Assembly (NCBI RefSeq): GCF_003703475.1
Contig: NZ_RDQM01000004.1
Coordinates: forward strand, 1 to 64,000
DNA from: Allofranklinella schreckenbergeri
GTDB taxonomy: Bacteria > Pseudomonadota > Gammaproteobacteria > Burkholderiales > Burkholderiaceae_C
DNA: 64,000 nt
Direction: 5' to 3'
Shown: positions 41,440-51,347 of the stretch, piece after piece
How positions within the stretch are numbered: the stretch's first letter is position 1
How the letters are laid out: every line of letters begins with the position of its first letter
Notes under the pieces: generated by a model
The model's database searches: none
Told to the model about the DNA's origin: nothing
What the model saw: only the letters and a program-made list of their open reading frames with translations
Program-made: the position numbers and the translations under genes

Positions 41440-41871
41440 ATGCTCCGTTTTGATCTTCCGCCCGTCTGGTCCCACGTCACGCGCTGGGAGTCTTTCATCA
41501 GCTTTCTCGTCAGCGCCGCCGCCTTGGTGTGGACGCCGTGGCTGCTGCTCATCCCCCTGGTGCAAGGCTTTGTGCGCGGCTTCTTTGGCCATTACAAATG
41601 CCCAAGCCATGTCGTCTGGGCCAAACTTTTCGAGGCGCGCGGCTGGGGCGGCAAAAAAGAAAATGCAGGCGCCAAGATGTTTGCCAACAAAATGCTGTTT
41701 CTGGCCAGCGCCGTGGCGCTGGTGCTGGCCTTCGCGGTCCAAAGCCCTTTGTGGCAAGTGCCCTGCATCGCCATTCTGGTCTTGACAGCACTGGATTGGA
41801 GTATGGGCTTTTGCGCTGCATGCTCCGTGTACGGGCTGTGGTATCGCCAATTCCCACCTAAAAACGGCTGA
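41440..41871 (+). CDS. DUF4395-type membrane protein
   Basis: 143 residues with about three hydrophobic segments (16-45, 80-100, 105-125) and cysteines in HYKCPSHVVW and GFCAACSVYG. It resembles the DUF4395 family; I am moderately sure. It precedes the sulfide:quinone oxidoreductase by 108 bp on the same strand, and members of this family often lie near thiol or sulfur genes. The start has no strong ribosome-binding site. Confidence 0.65.
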   Translation: MLRFDLPPVWSHVTRWESFISFLVSAAALVWTPWLLLIPLVQGFVRGFFGHYKCPSHVVWAKLFEARGWGGKKENAGAKMFANKMLFLASAVALVLAFAVQSPLWQVPCIAILVLTALDWSMGFCAACSVYGLWYRQFPPKNG

Positions 41872-41979
41872 CTGCCGCTAACGTTTTTCTTTCTCCCGGG
41901 CTTTTGCGTGCTTGCTGCGCAAAACTCCACTAGGGGCGCATTTCCATTCAGTAACACACCAACCAAGGAGACTTGATTC

Positions 41980-43308
41980 ATGAGCATCAAAACCCCTCCC
42001 GCCCTCAGCCGCCGCGAGCTGCTGTCGCTTGGCGTGGCTGGCGCAGGTTTGGCTATGCTGCCAGCCAGCAATACCCAAGCCGCACCGGCCAAAATCAAGA
42101 CCAGCGCTCGAATCGTCATTGCCGGCGCAGGCGCTGCCGGCTTGGCCAGCGCTTCGCGCCTGGCGGCCGCGCTCGATGGCGCCAAAATCACCATCATCGA
42201 TCCGCGCAAGCAGCACCTGTACCAACCCGGCTATACGTTGGTGGCAGCAGGCATCAAGCCAGAGGACTACCCCATCTCCACCACCGCCGAGTACATCCCG
42301 CAAGGCGTAGAGTGGGTCCCCGAGCGCGTAAGTGAAATCGACCCTGAAGGCAAGCGCGTGGTGACCGATTCGGGCAAGAGCTTTGCTTATGACTTCCTGT
42401 TCGTTACCACTGGCCTGGTGCTGGACTACGCCGCCATCGAGGGCATGGACGAGAGCCTGATCGGCCGCGAAGGCATCGGCAGCATCTACCACAGCCCGCA
42501 AGGTGCATTTGCCACCTGGCGCGAGATGGACCGCTTCACGCAAAAAGGCGGCGTGGGCGTGTTCCTGCGCCCAGCCTCCGAAATGAAGTGCGCGGGCGCG
42601 CCGCTGAAATACACCTTCCTGGTGGAGGACTACCTCAGCCGCCGTGGCGTGCGCGGGCGCTCGCAACTGATTTACAACGCCCACAGCAAGGCCTTGTTCA
42701 GCGTGCCCGTGGTGGCTGAAAAAGTGCGCATGCTGTTCCAGGAGCGCGGCGTGCAGGTCAATTACGAGCGCTCGCTCAAATCCATCGACCCGGGCCGCCG
42801 CATCGCCACCTTCAACACCACCGAGGGCACGACCGAGCTGCAATACGACTTCATCAACGTCATCCCGCCGATGAAGGCGCCCGACGCCGTGCGCAACAGC
42901 CCCCTGCCCTGGCAGGAAGGCAAATGGGCCAAGGATGGCTGGATGGAAGTGGACAAGGGCACGCTGCGCCACGTGCGCTACCCCAACGTCTTCGGTGTGG
43001 GCGACATCGCCGGCGTGCCCAAGGGCAAGACGGCCGCCAGCGTCAAATGGCAAGTGCCCGTGGCAGTCGATCACGTGCTGGCAGAGATCGCTGGCAAAAC
43101 CAGCAATGCCCTCTACACCGGCTACACCTCCTGCCCGCTGGTGACGCGCCTGGGCCGCGCCATGTTGGTGGAGTTCGACTACCAGAACAACCTGATGCCC
43201 TCCTTCCCTGGCGTCATCGCGCCGCTGGAGGAGCTTTGGGCCAGCTGGGTGCTCAAGACCACCGCCCTCAAACCCACCTACATCAGTATGCTGCGCGGCC
43301 ACGTCTGA
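41980..43308 (+). CDS. sqr: Sulfide:quinone oxidoreductase-like flavoprotein with Tat-type signal
   Basis: 442 residues. The N-terminus SRRELLSLGVAGAGLAMLP has a twin-arginine motif (residues 11-12) and hydrophobic core, ending near TQA (34), so Tat export is predicted. FAD-binding RIVIAGAGAAGLASASRL (about 44-61), the second dinucleotide/FAD segment YDFLFVTTGL, and FGVGDIAG. Redox cysteines in EMKCAGAPLKY (about 204) and TSCPLVTR (about 385) match the SQR/flavocytochrome c sulfide dehydrogenase superfamily. Oxidises sulfide and reduces quinone (or another acceptor) on the periplasmic side. GGAG is 8 nt upstream. Confidence 0.88.
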   Translation: MSIKTPPALSRRELLSLGVAGAGLAMLPASNTQAAPAKIKTSARIVIAGAGAAGLASASRLAAALDGAKITIIDPRKQHLYQPGYTLVAAGIKPEDYPISTTAEYIPQGVEWVPERVSEIDPEGKRVVTDSGKSFAYDFLFVTTGLVLDYAAIEGMDESLIGREGIGSIYHSPQGAFATWREMDRFTQKGGVGVFLRPASEMKCAGAPLKYTFLVEDYLSRRGVRGRSQLIYNAHSKALFSVPVVAEKVRMLFQERGVQVNYERSLKSIDPGRRIATFNTTEGTTELQYDFINVIPPMKAPDAVRNSPLPWQEGKWAKDGWMEVDKGTLRHVRYPNVFGVGDIAGVPKGKTAASVKWQVPVAVDHVLAEIAGKTSNALYTGYTSCPLVTRLGRAMLVEFDYQNNLMPSFPGVIAPLEELWASWVLKTTALKPTYISMLRGHV

Positions 43309-43334
43309 GCGCGCTCACACAAGGAGATGAACAC

Positions 43335-43685
43335 ATGAAAGAGCTGGACTTTTCCTCCCTGCTGGCCGTGCTGCAGGAAATGCTGGGCACGCCCTTGCTG
43401 ATTGCCTTGCCTGTCATCAGCATTCTGGGCACCGTGGCCTTCTTGTGGCTGCTGCTGCGCGAAGGCCTGGCCCCCGCTCGCCTGGTGGTATGCCAATTTT
43501 TGGGCATCATCGGTGGCGCATTGGCTGTGGCCTTGATGTTCCAAGTGGCATCTTCGGGCAGCACCAACCCGGGCGGCGCCATCGACTGGCTGGTTATCGG
43601 GCTGGTGTACGTGCTGGGCTGGATCGGCACAACCATCGTGTGCTACAGCATCGCTGGCTGGGTTGGCGGCGCACGCAAACGGTAA
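43335..43685 (+). CDS. Small membrane protein following sqr (DUF5368-like)
   Basis: 116 residues from ATG 43335 (AAGGAG just upstream; an earlier ATG at 43327 hits a stop at once). Start MKELDFSSLLAVLQEMLGTP; three membrane segments (about 17-40, 50-72, 85-108). It resembles what I remember as DUF5368, which occurs next to SQR genes; that name is tentative. 26 bp after sqr, so co-transcribed; a partner or quinone-access subunit is possible. Confidence 0.6.
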   Translation: MKELDFSSLLAVLQEMLGTPLLIALPVISILGTVAFLWLLLREGLAPARLVVCQFLGIIGGALAVALMFQVASSGSTNPGGAIDWLVIGLVYVLGWIGTTIVCYSIAGWVGGARKR

Positions 43686-43693
43686 ATACATTC

Positions 43694-43764
43694 CAAATCA
43701 ATAGAAAAACCCCATTATGACTCAGTTGCCATAATGGGGTTATTTTTTATCCTTTGATTTAAAA
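43694..43764 (+). repeat. Interspersed palindromic element, copy 10
   Basis: Left arm CAAATCAATAGAAAA, right arm TCCTTTGATTTAAAAA. The centre has been replaced by an 11-bp perfect hairpin around the core (GCCATAATGGG). Confidence 0.85.
43708..43750 (+). terminator. Intrinsic terminator inside repeat copy 10
   Basis: AACCCCATTAT (43708-43718) pairs perfectly with ATAATGGGGTT (43731-43741), with a 12-nt loop, followed by ATTTTTTAT. It ends the sqr operon. Confidence 0.93.
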
Positions 43765-43765
43765 A

Positions 43766-44353
43766 TCATCGGCGCACTATCACCAAGCCAGGCTTGCGGG
43801 AAATCCGATACACCGACGCAGGCGGGATATTGCGCCACGTCTTGCCTTTGAGTTCCGCACGTAAATGCAGCGCCTCCAACATGCCCGGGGGCACCGGGCA
43901 GCGCGATCCATAAGTGAAAAGAAAAAAACTGCCGCCATCGCCCAGGTGGTGAAACGCGCCTTGCAAAATGCGCCGCACCACATCCTCGGGCATATTGAGC
44001 AGCCCCAGGCCGCACACAACCGCCCCGGCGGGCCTGCCATCAAACAAGCGTTGATTCTCTAAAGTTGCCGCATCCACTTGCAATACGTGCAGGCCGGGAT
44101 GGCGCATTTGGAGCAGTTTGGCAAACGTCGCATCCAGCTCCACCACCGTAATGGCCTGTTGCGGCACGCCGCGATTGAGCATTGCCCGCGTAAACACCCC
44201 CGTGCCTGGCCCCAGCTCCAGAATCGGGCCGCTCTCTGGGCCAATTTCACTGGTAATGAGTTCGGCCAGCGCTTTGCCCGAAGGCGCTACGGCTGCAATT
44301 TTGCGAGGCTGACGAAGCCATCTCTTGATGAAAAGCGCTGCATCCTGGGGCAT
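43766..44353 (-). CDS. Class I SAM-dependent methyltransferase (PmtA-like)
   Basis: 195 residues. Motif I ILELGPGTGVFTRAML (about 45-60), acidic turn VELDATF, and an AGAVVCGLGLLNMP segment. Overall pattern (N-terminal PRKIAAVAPSGKALAELI) is that of PmtA-like phospholipid N-methyltransferases and related SAM enzymes. A rRNA dimethylase-like role is less likely because of the short length. Convergent with the sqr operon. Confidence 0.78.
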   Translation of the reverse strand: MPQDAALFIKRWLRQPRKIAAVAPSGKALAELITSEIGPESGPILELGPGTGVFTRAMLNRGVPQQAITVVELDATFAKLLQMRHPGLHVLQVDAATLENQRLFDGRPAGAVVCGLGLLNMPEDVVRRILQGAFHHLGDGGSFFLFTYGSRCPVPPGMLEALHLRAELKGKTWRNIPPASVYRISRKPGLVIVRR

Positions 44354-44507
44354 GGTGATTGGTATGGGTTTAAAAGGCTTGGCCCCACTTCTGCACGTTA
44401 TAGGCATGCAAAGCGCCAGCTCCACAGGGAGCCAACCAAGGCAAGCGCGCAATGCGGTGGGGCTTTTGTTGTGAAATGGGATGACGCGCCAGAGCCTAAG
44501 CGACACT

Positions 44508-44942
44508 TTATTGCAAAGGCTCCGTGATGGCGGGGGGCAAGGGTAACACTGGAATACCCTCTTGCAGCAACTCCAGCACTTCCTGCCCACTCGCTTTGCC
44601 GTGGATGAGGCGCTCGGGCGCATTTCCTTCATGGATACGCCGCGCTTCCTGAGCAAAACGCTCGCCGACGTTTTCACCCTCACGCACCATTTGCCGCATG
44701 TGCGCCAACCAGCGCGCCTGCCGCTCCTCATCGGCACCACTCGCATCCGCCTCCTTAGCCCCAGCGCTACGATTGCTTTTGGCCTTGACATGCGGCGCGC
44801 TCAGCGCCTTTTGCACTTGCGAGCTGCCACACATCGGGCATTGCAGCACACCACGCTGCGCCTGCCCCTGGTAATCCTCCATGGAGGCAAACCAACCTTC
44901 AAAGACATGGCCATTGTCACAATGCAAATCCAATACTTTCAT
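44508..44942 (-). CDS. DUF1178 family protein
   Basis: 144 residues from MKVLDLHCDNGHVFEGWF. A zinc-ribbon-like N-terminus (CDNGH; CPMCGSSQV), a linker, and a C-terminal helical part (LAHMRQMVREGENVGERFAQ; RIHEGNAPERLIHGKAS). Commonly located downstream of nuoN in betaproteobacteria. Function unknown. Confidence 0.88.
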   Translation of the reverse strand: MKVLDLHCDNGHVFEGWFASMEDYQGQAQRGVLQCPMCGSSQVQKALSAPHVKAKSNRSAGAKEADASGADEERQARWLAHMRQMVREGENVGERFAQEARRIHEGNAPERLIHGKASGQEVLELLQEGIPVLPLPPAITEPLQ

Positions 44943-45147
44943 CGTGCATCCGTGCGTCATTCAGAGAAACGTGGGGGCACAAAGCCACCAGCAAAGCGGG
45001 CATTGTCGCTATAGATAGAGCACAAGACGCAAAACGCAGCCAGCAACCCGCGCTATTGGCAAATTTTTCATCTTGCAGACCGCCCTGCCCCCGGGGATAA
45101 GCCCGGCGCGTGGATTTTGAGAGCAGGCGCTCAGGCTCAACGCCATG

Positions 45148-45172
45148 AAAAAGGCGGCCGCATGGGCCGCCT
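45148..45172 (-). terminator. Terminator of the nuo operon
   Basis: On the minus strand AGGCGGCC-CATGC-GGCCGCCT followed by TTTTC, 29 nt after the nuoN stop. Confidence 0.85.
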
Positions 45173-45200
45173 GCAACGATCAGCACAAGTAAATGCAATC

Positions 45201-46700
45201 TCAGGTACTCAGCGCATTGAGGATTGCTTCTGCGCACAAGGCCATGAGGCCACCTGGCAGCAAGCCCAAGACCAACAGCAAGGCGCTATTGAGGCCCAGC
45301 ACTGCCTTCACATCCCAAGGGCCTTGCACCGGCTGCGCATCGGTTGGAGCCGCATCAAAATACATGACCTTCACAACGCGCAGGTAATAGAAAGCGCCGA
45401 TCAGCGACATGATCACAGCGAACACGGCCAGCATGACGTGCAGATTGGAGCCGGAATCGAGCAACGCCTGCAACACGGCGAACTTGGCATAAAACCCCAC
45501 AAGCGGAGGAATGCCAGCAAAAGAGAACATGCACATCGCCATGATCCCCGCATAAAGCGGACTGCGTTGATTCAACCCTGCCAAGTCACGGATTTCGTCC
45601 GACTCGAATCCTTCCCGCGCAAGCAACATAATCAGCCCAAAGGTCGCCAATGTCGTCAGCACATAAGTGATGACATAGAACATGGCCGAGCTGTAAGCCG
45701 CCTGACCACTCGCGGCGCTGAACTCCGAGCCGTGAACGCCCGCCATCAGTCCCAGCAAAATGAAGCCCACGTGAGAAATGGTTGAATACGCCAGCATGCG
45801 CTTCAAATTGGTTTGCGCAATCGCAACCACGTTGCCGATGAACAGCGAGCAGATAGCCAACACCCCGAGCATTTGCTGCCAGTCAGCAGCCAACGGCAGC
45901 AAGCCATCAACCAACATTCGCATGATGATGCCAAAAGCCGCCAATTTGGGCGCAGATGCAATCAACAGGGTCACAGATGTTGGCGCGCCGTGGTACACAT
46001 CCGGAATCCACATGTGGAAAGGGACAGCTCCCAGCTTGAAGGCCAGTCCGGCGACAATAAAGACCAAGCCGAATACCAGCACGTGTTGGCTATCAAACAA
46101 GCCGCTGTCGATCACGCGGAAGATTTCTCCAATATCCAGCGATCCCGTTGCCCCATACAGCATAGACATGCCATAGAGCAAGAAACCGCTTGCCATCGCG
46201 CCCAGAACAAAATACTTCATTGCAGCTTCCGTCGCCGCCACATCGTCGCGACGCAAGGCCACCAAAGCGTAACTGGACAGGGTCAAAAGCTCCAGACCGA
46301 GATAGAGCAGCAGCAAATTGTTGCCAGAAATCATGAAATCGATCCCCAACAACGCCAGCAGGGCCAATACAAACAGTTCGCCGCCACGCAGCATGTCACG
46401 ACTGGCCGCGTAGGAGCGGGAATACACCAGCGTCACCATCACGCTGACGGCAGCAAAACCCTTGAGCCAACTGGCCATCGAATCCACCACCATCATGTTG
46501 CCAAAACCATAGAAGGTATTGCCCTTCAGGGCGTAAGCAAAATGCATCCCCGCCACCACGGCCAAGGTCAACATGGTCATACCATGGGTCAGGGTGCGCA
46601 GGCGACTTTTATCCGTGAGGTCCAGCAGTGTGATGATGCTGGCCATGATGAGCAGCACCAACTCTGGATATACGGCTACCCAGCCATAACTATCAATCAT
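45201..46700 (-). CDS. nuoN: NADH-quinone oxidoreductase subunit N
   Basis: 499 residues, an antiporter-like membrane subunit with about 14 helices. Conserved proton-channel features: the helix 5 glutamate in [15 protein letters not shown] and lysine-rich region [20 protein letters not shown]. One of three proton-pumping Mrp-type subunits of complex I. Last gene of the operon; the gap to nuoM is 24 bp. Confidence 0.97.
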   Translation of the reverse strand: MIDSYGWVAVYPELVLLIMASIITLLDLTDKSRLRTLTHGMTMLTLAVVAGMHFAYALKGNTFYGFGNMMVVDSMASWLKGFAAVSVMVTLVYSRSYAASRDMLRGGELFVLALLALLGIDFMISGNNLLLLYLGLELLTLSSYALVALRRDDVAATEAAMKYFVLGAMASGFLLYGMSMLYGATGSLDIGEIFRVIDSGLFDSQHVLVFGLVFIVAGLAFKLGAVPFHMWIPDVYHGAPTSVTLLIASAPKLAAFGIIMRMLVDGLLPLAADWQQMLGVLAICSLFIGNVVAIAQTNLKRMLAYSTISHVGFILLGLMAGVHGSEFSAASGQAAYSSAMFYVITYVLTTLATFGLIMLLAREGFESDEIRDLAGLNQRSPLYAGIMAMCMFSFAGIPPLVGFYAKFAVLQALLDSGSNLHVMLAVFAVIMSLIGAFYYLRVVKVMYFDAAPTDAQPVQGPWDVKAVLGLNSALLLVLGLLPGGLMALCAEAILNALST

Positions 46701-46724
46701 CGTCGTCTCTCTTCGCGGGATGGT

Positions 46725-48200
46725 TTACTGTAGCTTCGCCTGCGCCACATGGGCCAGCAGGTGGGTGACGGAGACATCCATGATGTCGGTAAATGGTTTG
46801 GGATGGATACCCATATACAAGACGCACACAGCCAGCGTAACCATCACCAGCATTTCTCGTCCATTGATATCCTTCAAAGCCCGCACCTGCTCATTCTTCA
46901 CATCGCCCAAATAAACCTTTTTGAACATCAACAGCGAATACGCGGCGCCCAAAATCAAAGCCGTAGCCGCCAGCAACCCAATCATGAAGTTGTATTGCAC
47001 GCTACCCAAAATGACCATCCACTCGCCAATGAAACCGGCCGTTGCAGGCAAGCCCGAATTGGCCATCGCAAACAGCAAAGCAAACGCTGCGAACTTGGGC
47101 ATGGTGTTTATCACACCACCATAAGCCGAAATTTCACGTGTGTGCATCCGATCGTAGAGAACCCCGATAGCCAGGAACATGGCCGCAGAAACAAAGCCGT
47201 GCGAAACCATCTGCACAATCGCCCCGGTCATGCCCAACTTGTTAAAGAGGAAAAAGCCCAAACTCACAAAACCCATGTGGGCCACGGATGAATAAGCCAC
47301 CAGCTTTTTCATATCCTCCTGCACGATTGCAACCAATCCCACATAAATAACGGCAATCAGGGACAGGGTAATCATCAACCAAGCGTATTCCTGCGCCGCA
47401 TCTGGCGCAATGGGAAGCGAAAAACGCAGAAAGCCATAAGCCCCCAGCTTCAGCATGATCGCAGCCAATACAGCCGAGCCTCCCGTAGGCGCTTCTACGT
47501 GCACATCAGGCAGCCAAGTGTGCACGGGCCACATGGGAATCTTCACCGCAAACGCGGCGAAGAAAGCAAAGAAAATCCACGTTTGCTCCAGCAGCGACAA
47601 GGGCTGTTTATGCCAAGCAAGAATACTGAAACTCCCCCCCGAAGTGTTGTAGAGGTAGATAACCGCCACCAGAGTCAGCAACGAGCCCAACAGGGTGTAG
47701 AGGAAAAACTTGAAGGCCGCATAAATCTTCCGAGGCCCTCCCCACACACCGATGATGAGATACATGGGAATCAGAGTAGCCTCGAAAAAAACATAAAACA
47801 GCATGCCGTCCAGGGCGCTAAATACCCCCACCATCAATCCTGAAAGGATGAGGAACGCTGCCATGTACTGATTCACACGGGTGGTAATGCTTTCCCATGA
47901 AGCAACCACCACAATCACCGTAATAAACGCTGTCAAAGGCACAAACCAAAAAGACAGCCCATCAATACCCAAGTGGTATTGAATATTGAACGCAGGAATC
48001 CAGCTTGCCTTTTCAACAAACTGCATTTGCGCTGTGCTGGTATCAAAGCCGGTGTAGAGCGGCAATGTCACCAACAGCCCCAATAAGGCGCCAACCAATG
48101 CCAACCAACGCACCAGCGGCGCCTGCGAGGGCTTATTCAGTGGTAGGAGCAAGATGCCCGCCACAATGGGCACCCAGATAGCGAGACTCAACCAAGCCAT
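46725..48200 (-). CDS. nuoM: NADH-quinone oxidoreductase subunit M
   Basis: 491 residues, 14 helices, Mrp-like. Signature FYVFFEATLIPMYLIIGVWG carries the conserved helix 5 Glu; AVKIPMWPVHTWLPDVHVEA holds the channel lysine. Start MAWLSLAIWVPIVAG; an upstream in-frame Met lies in nuoL and is rejected. Confidence 0.97.
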   Translation of the reverse strand: MAWLSLAIWVPIVAGILLLPLNKPSQAPLVRWLALVGALLGLLVTLPLYTGFDTSTAQMQFVEKASWIPAFNIQYHLGIDGLSFWFVPLTAFITVIVVVASWESITTRVNQYMAAFLILSGLMVGVFSALDGMLFYVFFEATLIPMYLIIGVWGGPRKIYAAFKFFLYTLLGSLLTLVAVIYLYNTSGGSFSILAWHKQPLSLLEQTWIFFAFFAAFAVKIPMWPVHTWLPDVHVEAPTGGSAVLAAIMLKLGAYGFLRFSLPIAPDAAQEYAWLMITLSLIAVIYVGLVAIVQEDMKKLVAYSSVAHMGFVSLGFFLFNKLGMTGAIVQMVSHGFVSAAMFLAIGVLYDRMHTREISAYGGVINTMPKFAAFALLFAMANSGLPATAGFIGEWMVILGSVQYNFMIGLLAATALILGAAYSLLMFKKVYLGDVKNEQVRALKDINGREMLVMVTLAVCVLYMGIHPKPFTDIMDVSVTHLLAHVAQAKLQ

Positions 48201-48213
48201 TTTTCCTGTTCTC

Positions 48214-50232
48214 CTAGTAGCTCCGCCACACGAAATACGACATGAGCGCGAACACACCCAGAATCATGACCAGCGCGTAGTAGTAGATATAACCCGACTG
48301 GAACCAACGCACGATGCCTGCAATCCAGCCAACCGTTTTCCAGGAGCCATTCACTACAGCCCCATCAATCAATGTTTGATCGCCAGCTTTCCAGAAGACA
48401 CGGCCCAAACGCATGAAATTACCGCCGATGATGTCGATCCAGAGTTTATCCATGCCGTACTTGGCTTCAAAGATGCGGTAGAGGCAATTGAATTTTTCCT
48501 TGAAAAACGCTGGGACCCTAGGATTGACCATATAGCAGTACCACGCCGCCAACACTCCAGCCGCAGCCAAATACAACGGAGGAGTGACAAAAGCATGCAG
48601 AGCCATGCTGAAGGGACCGTGGATGACCTCACGCAACTTTTCCATCGCCGGATGAGCAGCAGTATCCACGGTAATAACCCCAGAGAAGAAGTCACCGAAC
48701 AGGAAAGGCACAACCACCCATCCCGCAAAAATTGACGGAATAGCCAGCAACATTAATGGCACGGTAACGACCCAAGGCGATTCGTGTGGCTTATGGTCAT
48801 GGCCATGACCGTGGTCATCGTGATGGTGCTCATGCGCATGAGGATCCTGGTCGTAACGCTCCTCGCCATGGAAAACCATAAAGTACATCCGGAACGAATA
48901 AAAGGCTGTGATGAATACACCCGAAAGCACAGCCCAATAGGCAATATCAGCCGCCCACAAATTACTAAAATGAGCCGCCTCGATAATGGCATCCTTAGAA
49001 TAAAAGCCTGCAAACAATGGCGTGCCAATCAAAGCCAGCGACCCGAGCAATGAGGTAAACCACGTAATAGGCATGCGCTTCCACAGCCCGCCCATATAAC
49101 GCATATCCTGGTTATGGTGGCAACCCATGATGACAGAGCCTGCTCCCAAAAACAGCAATGCCTTAAAGAAAGCATGCGTCATCAAGTGGAACACAGCAAC
49201 ATGGTATGCAGACGCACCTAGCGCCACAGTCATATAGCCCAGTTGGGACAGGGTAGAGTAAGCAACCACCCGCTTGATATCGTTTTGAATCAAGCCCAAC
49301 AAACCCATGAAAAATGCGGTAATAGCGCCAATGATGAGAATAAAGCTTAACGCCGTATCCGACAGTTCATACAAGGGAGAAAAACGGGCCACCATGAAAA
49401 TCCCAGCCGTCACCATTGTGGCCGCATGAATCAAGGCTGAAATAGGCGTCGGCCCCTCCATAGAGTCCGGCAGCCAGACATGCAGCGGGAATTGCGCCGA
49501 TTTACCCATAGCCCCGATAAACAAACAAATCAAGGCCACAGTCAACAAGCTGTACTGGGTACCAGGCAAGCTCAGCGTCGCCAAATAATCCGAGCGCGCA
49601 AAAACCTCAACGTAATTAAAAGAGCCCACATTGGCAGCCAATAGACCAATACCAAGAATGAACCCAAAATCACCAACGCGGTTAATCAAAAAAGCTTTCA
49701 GGTTGGCAAACACCGCTGTTGATCGCGTGTACCAAAAGCCAATCAACAAATAAGACACCAAGCCTACTGCTTCCCATCCGAAAAACAGTTGCAGCATGTT
49801 GTTACTCATCACCAGCATCAGCATGGAAAAGGTAAACAGCGAGATATAGGAGAAAAATCGGTTATATCCCGGATCCTCATGCATATAGCCAATGGTGTAG
49901 AGATGCACCATGAGGGAAACAAAAGTCACTACCACCATCATCATGGCGGTCAGACTGTCGACCTGGAACCCCACTTCCATCACCAAATTACCAAGCACAG
50001 CCCATTGGTAAAGTGTCTGATTAAAAACTGGCGCACCATCCGTGACGCGCCAAAGAGTCATTGCCGACAACAGAAACGCAATAGCCACGCCAGCAATAGT
50101 GATGGAATGACCGGCTTTGCGCCCCAGTAGATTCCCCCCCATGGCGGTACCAAAAATACCGACGATAAGTGCCCCCATCAAGGGGGCCATAGGCACCCAA
50201 ATCAAGGTTGACGCAGTGAGTGTTGATGTCAT
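48214..50232 (-). CDS. nuoL: NADH-quinone oxidoreductase subunit L
   Basis: 672 residues, largest membrane arm subunit. Antiporter core with FFGWEAVGLVSYLLIGFW and KSAQFPLHVWLPDSMEGPTP; a His-rich cytoplasmic loop (HEHHHDDHGHGHDHKPHE, about residues 455-472) before the C-terminal long helix and last membrane anchor. The His-rich stretch is longer than in E. coli and may bind metal. Confidence 0.97.
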   Translation of the reverse strand: MTSTLTASTLIWVPMAPLMGALIVGIFGTAMGGNLLGRKAGHSITIAGVAIAFLLSAMTLWRVTDGAPVFNQTLYQWAVLGNLVMEVGFQVDSLTAMMMVVVTFVSLMVHLYTIGYMHEDPGYNRFFSYISLFTFSMLMLVMSNNMLQLFFGWEAVGLVSYLLIGFWYTRSTAVFANLKAFLINRVGDFGFILGIGLLAANVGSFNYVEVFARSDYLATLSLPGTQYSLLTVALICLFIGAMGKSAQFPLHVWLPDSMEGPTPISALIHAATMVTAGIFMVARFSPLYELSDTALSFILIIGAITAFFMGLLGLIQNDIKRVVAYSTLSQLGYMTVALGASAYHVAVFHLMTHAFFKALLFLGAGSVIMGCHHNQDMRYMGGLWKRMPITWFTSLLGSLALIGTPLFAGFYSKDAIIEAAHFSNLWAADIAYWAVLSGVFITAFYSFRMYFMVFHGEERYDQDPHAHEHHHDDHGHGHDHKPHESPWVVTVPLMLLAIPSIFAGWVVVPFLFGDFFSGVITVDTAAHPAMEKLREVIHGPFSMALHAFVTPPLYLAAAGVLAAWYCYMVNPRVPAFFKEKFNCLYRIFEAKYGMDKLWIDIIGGNFMRLGRVFWKAGDQTLIDGAVVNGSWKTVGWIAGIVRWFQSGYIYYYALVMILGVFALMSYFVWRSY

Positions 50233-50249
50233 GTGATTCAGCCCCCTGC

Positions 50250-50630
50250 TTAACCCTTGAGTGTGGACAACTCATCGGCATTGATGCTGGTACGCGTACG
50301 AAATAACTGCACCAAAATCGCCAAACCAATAGCCGCCTCAGCTGCCGCAACAGTCATGATGAAAAACACAAATACCTGCCCATGCAAATCGCCTAAAAAA
50401 TAAGAAAAAGCGACAAAGTTCATATTGACAGCCAGCAACATCAACTCAATAGCCATGAGCAGCACAATGAGATTTTTTCGATTGAGAAATATCCCTACCA
50501 CCGAAAGTGCAAACAGAATCGCACCCAAAGTCAAAAAATGTGGCAACCCTAACGTTAATGCCCTATCGGCACCAACTCCCAAGTAGTGACCAAGCTGGCT
50601 CCAATCCATCCCTGTGTGCTGTGCACTCAT
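50250..50630 (-). CDS. nuoK: NADH-quinone oxidoreductase subunit K (extended N-terminus)
   Basis: 126 residues, about 25 longer than the usual 101. The extra N-terminal part ([20 protein letters not shown]...) comes before the family core [26 protein letters not shown] lies 8 nt upstream and the ATG overlaps the nuoJ stop (ATGA), which favours the long start. Helix 2 Glu in [13 protein letters not shown] and helix 3 Glu are present. Forms part of the E-channel. Confidence 0.93.
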   Translation of the reverse strand: MSAQHTGMDWSQLGHYLGVGADRALTLGLPHFLTLGAILFALSVVGIFLNRKNLIVLLMAIELMLLAVNMNFVAFSYFLGDLHGQVFVFFIMTVAAAEAAIGLAILVQLFRTRTSINADELSTLKG

Positions 50631-51307
50631 GATTTATCCCCTTTGGCTTGCGCAGCATTGTTTTCTGCCGCGGCAGTTGGCTCATCGTGCACTTTACGTA
50701 CAGCGGGCATCTGGACGACTCGCATACGATCAGCCGCCTTCACATGCACTTGCCTGGATGCATCTAACGCCTTGGTATCACGACGCTTCTCCCGCAGTGT
50801 CAGAGCAATTGCAGCAATCATGCCCACCAGCAAAATGACACCGGCAACCTGTACAGGCAAGATGTATTCGCTGTACATGAGCTTGCCCAGTTCACGCGTA
50901 TTGTTGTAATCCGGATGCGCGGCGATGACCTCCCCTGCCGAATCAGTCACGGGGAAGCCCAACCACAATGCCACTACCATTTGCCCCACGACCACAACAA
51001 AAATCGTCAAGGCCAATGGCAGCGTTTGCAGCAAAGTCCTCATCAACGAGCGAGACAGACGCTCAATGCGAATATCCAGCATCATCACAACAAAAAGGAA
51101 CAGCACCATCACTGCCCCCAAATAAACCATCACCAACAAAATGGCGAGGAATTCCGCTCGAATCAGCAACCACAAGCCCGCAGCTTGCGAGAATGCGAGT
51201 ATCAAATACAGCACGGCGTGCACGGGATTACGCGCCGTAATCACGCGTACTGCTGCAAACAGCAGCACGGCAGAAAAAAGGTAGAAAAACGCAATTCGGA
51301 CGTCCAT
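50627..51307 (-). CDS. nuoJ: NADH-quinone oxidoreductase subunit J
   Basis: 226 residues: five membrane helices ([18 protein letters not shown] with the family Tyr/Gly signature), then a soluble C-terminal tail of about 60 residues (from [13 protein letters not shown]) rich in Lys/Ala/Glu, longer than in E. coli. Overlaps nuoK by 4 nt. Confidence 0.95.
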   Translation of the reverse strand: MDVRIAFFYLFSAVLLFAAVRVITARNPVHAVLYLILAFSQAAGLWLLIRAEFLAILLVMVYLGAVMVLFLFVVMMLDIRIERLSRSLMRTLLQTLPLALTIFVVVVGQMVVALWLGFPVTDSAGEVIAAHPDYNNTRELGKLMYSEYILPVQVAGVILLVGMIAAIALTLREKRRDTKALDASRQVHVKAADRMRVVQMPAVRKVHDEPTAAAENNAAQAKGDKS

Positions 51308-51347
51308 GACGGTCTTCTTATCAGCCTGGCAAATGCATTAGCAGGGT

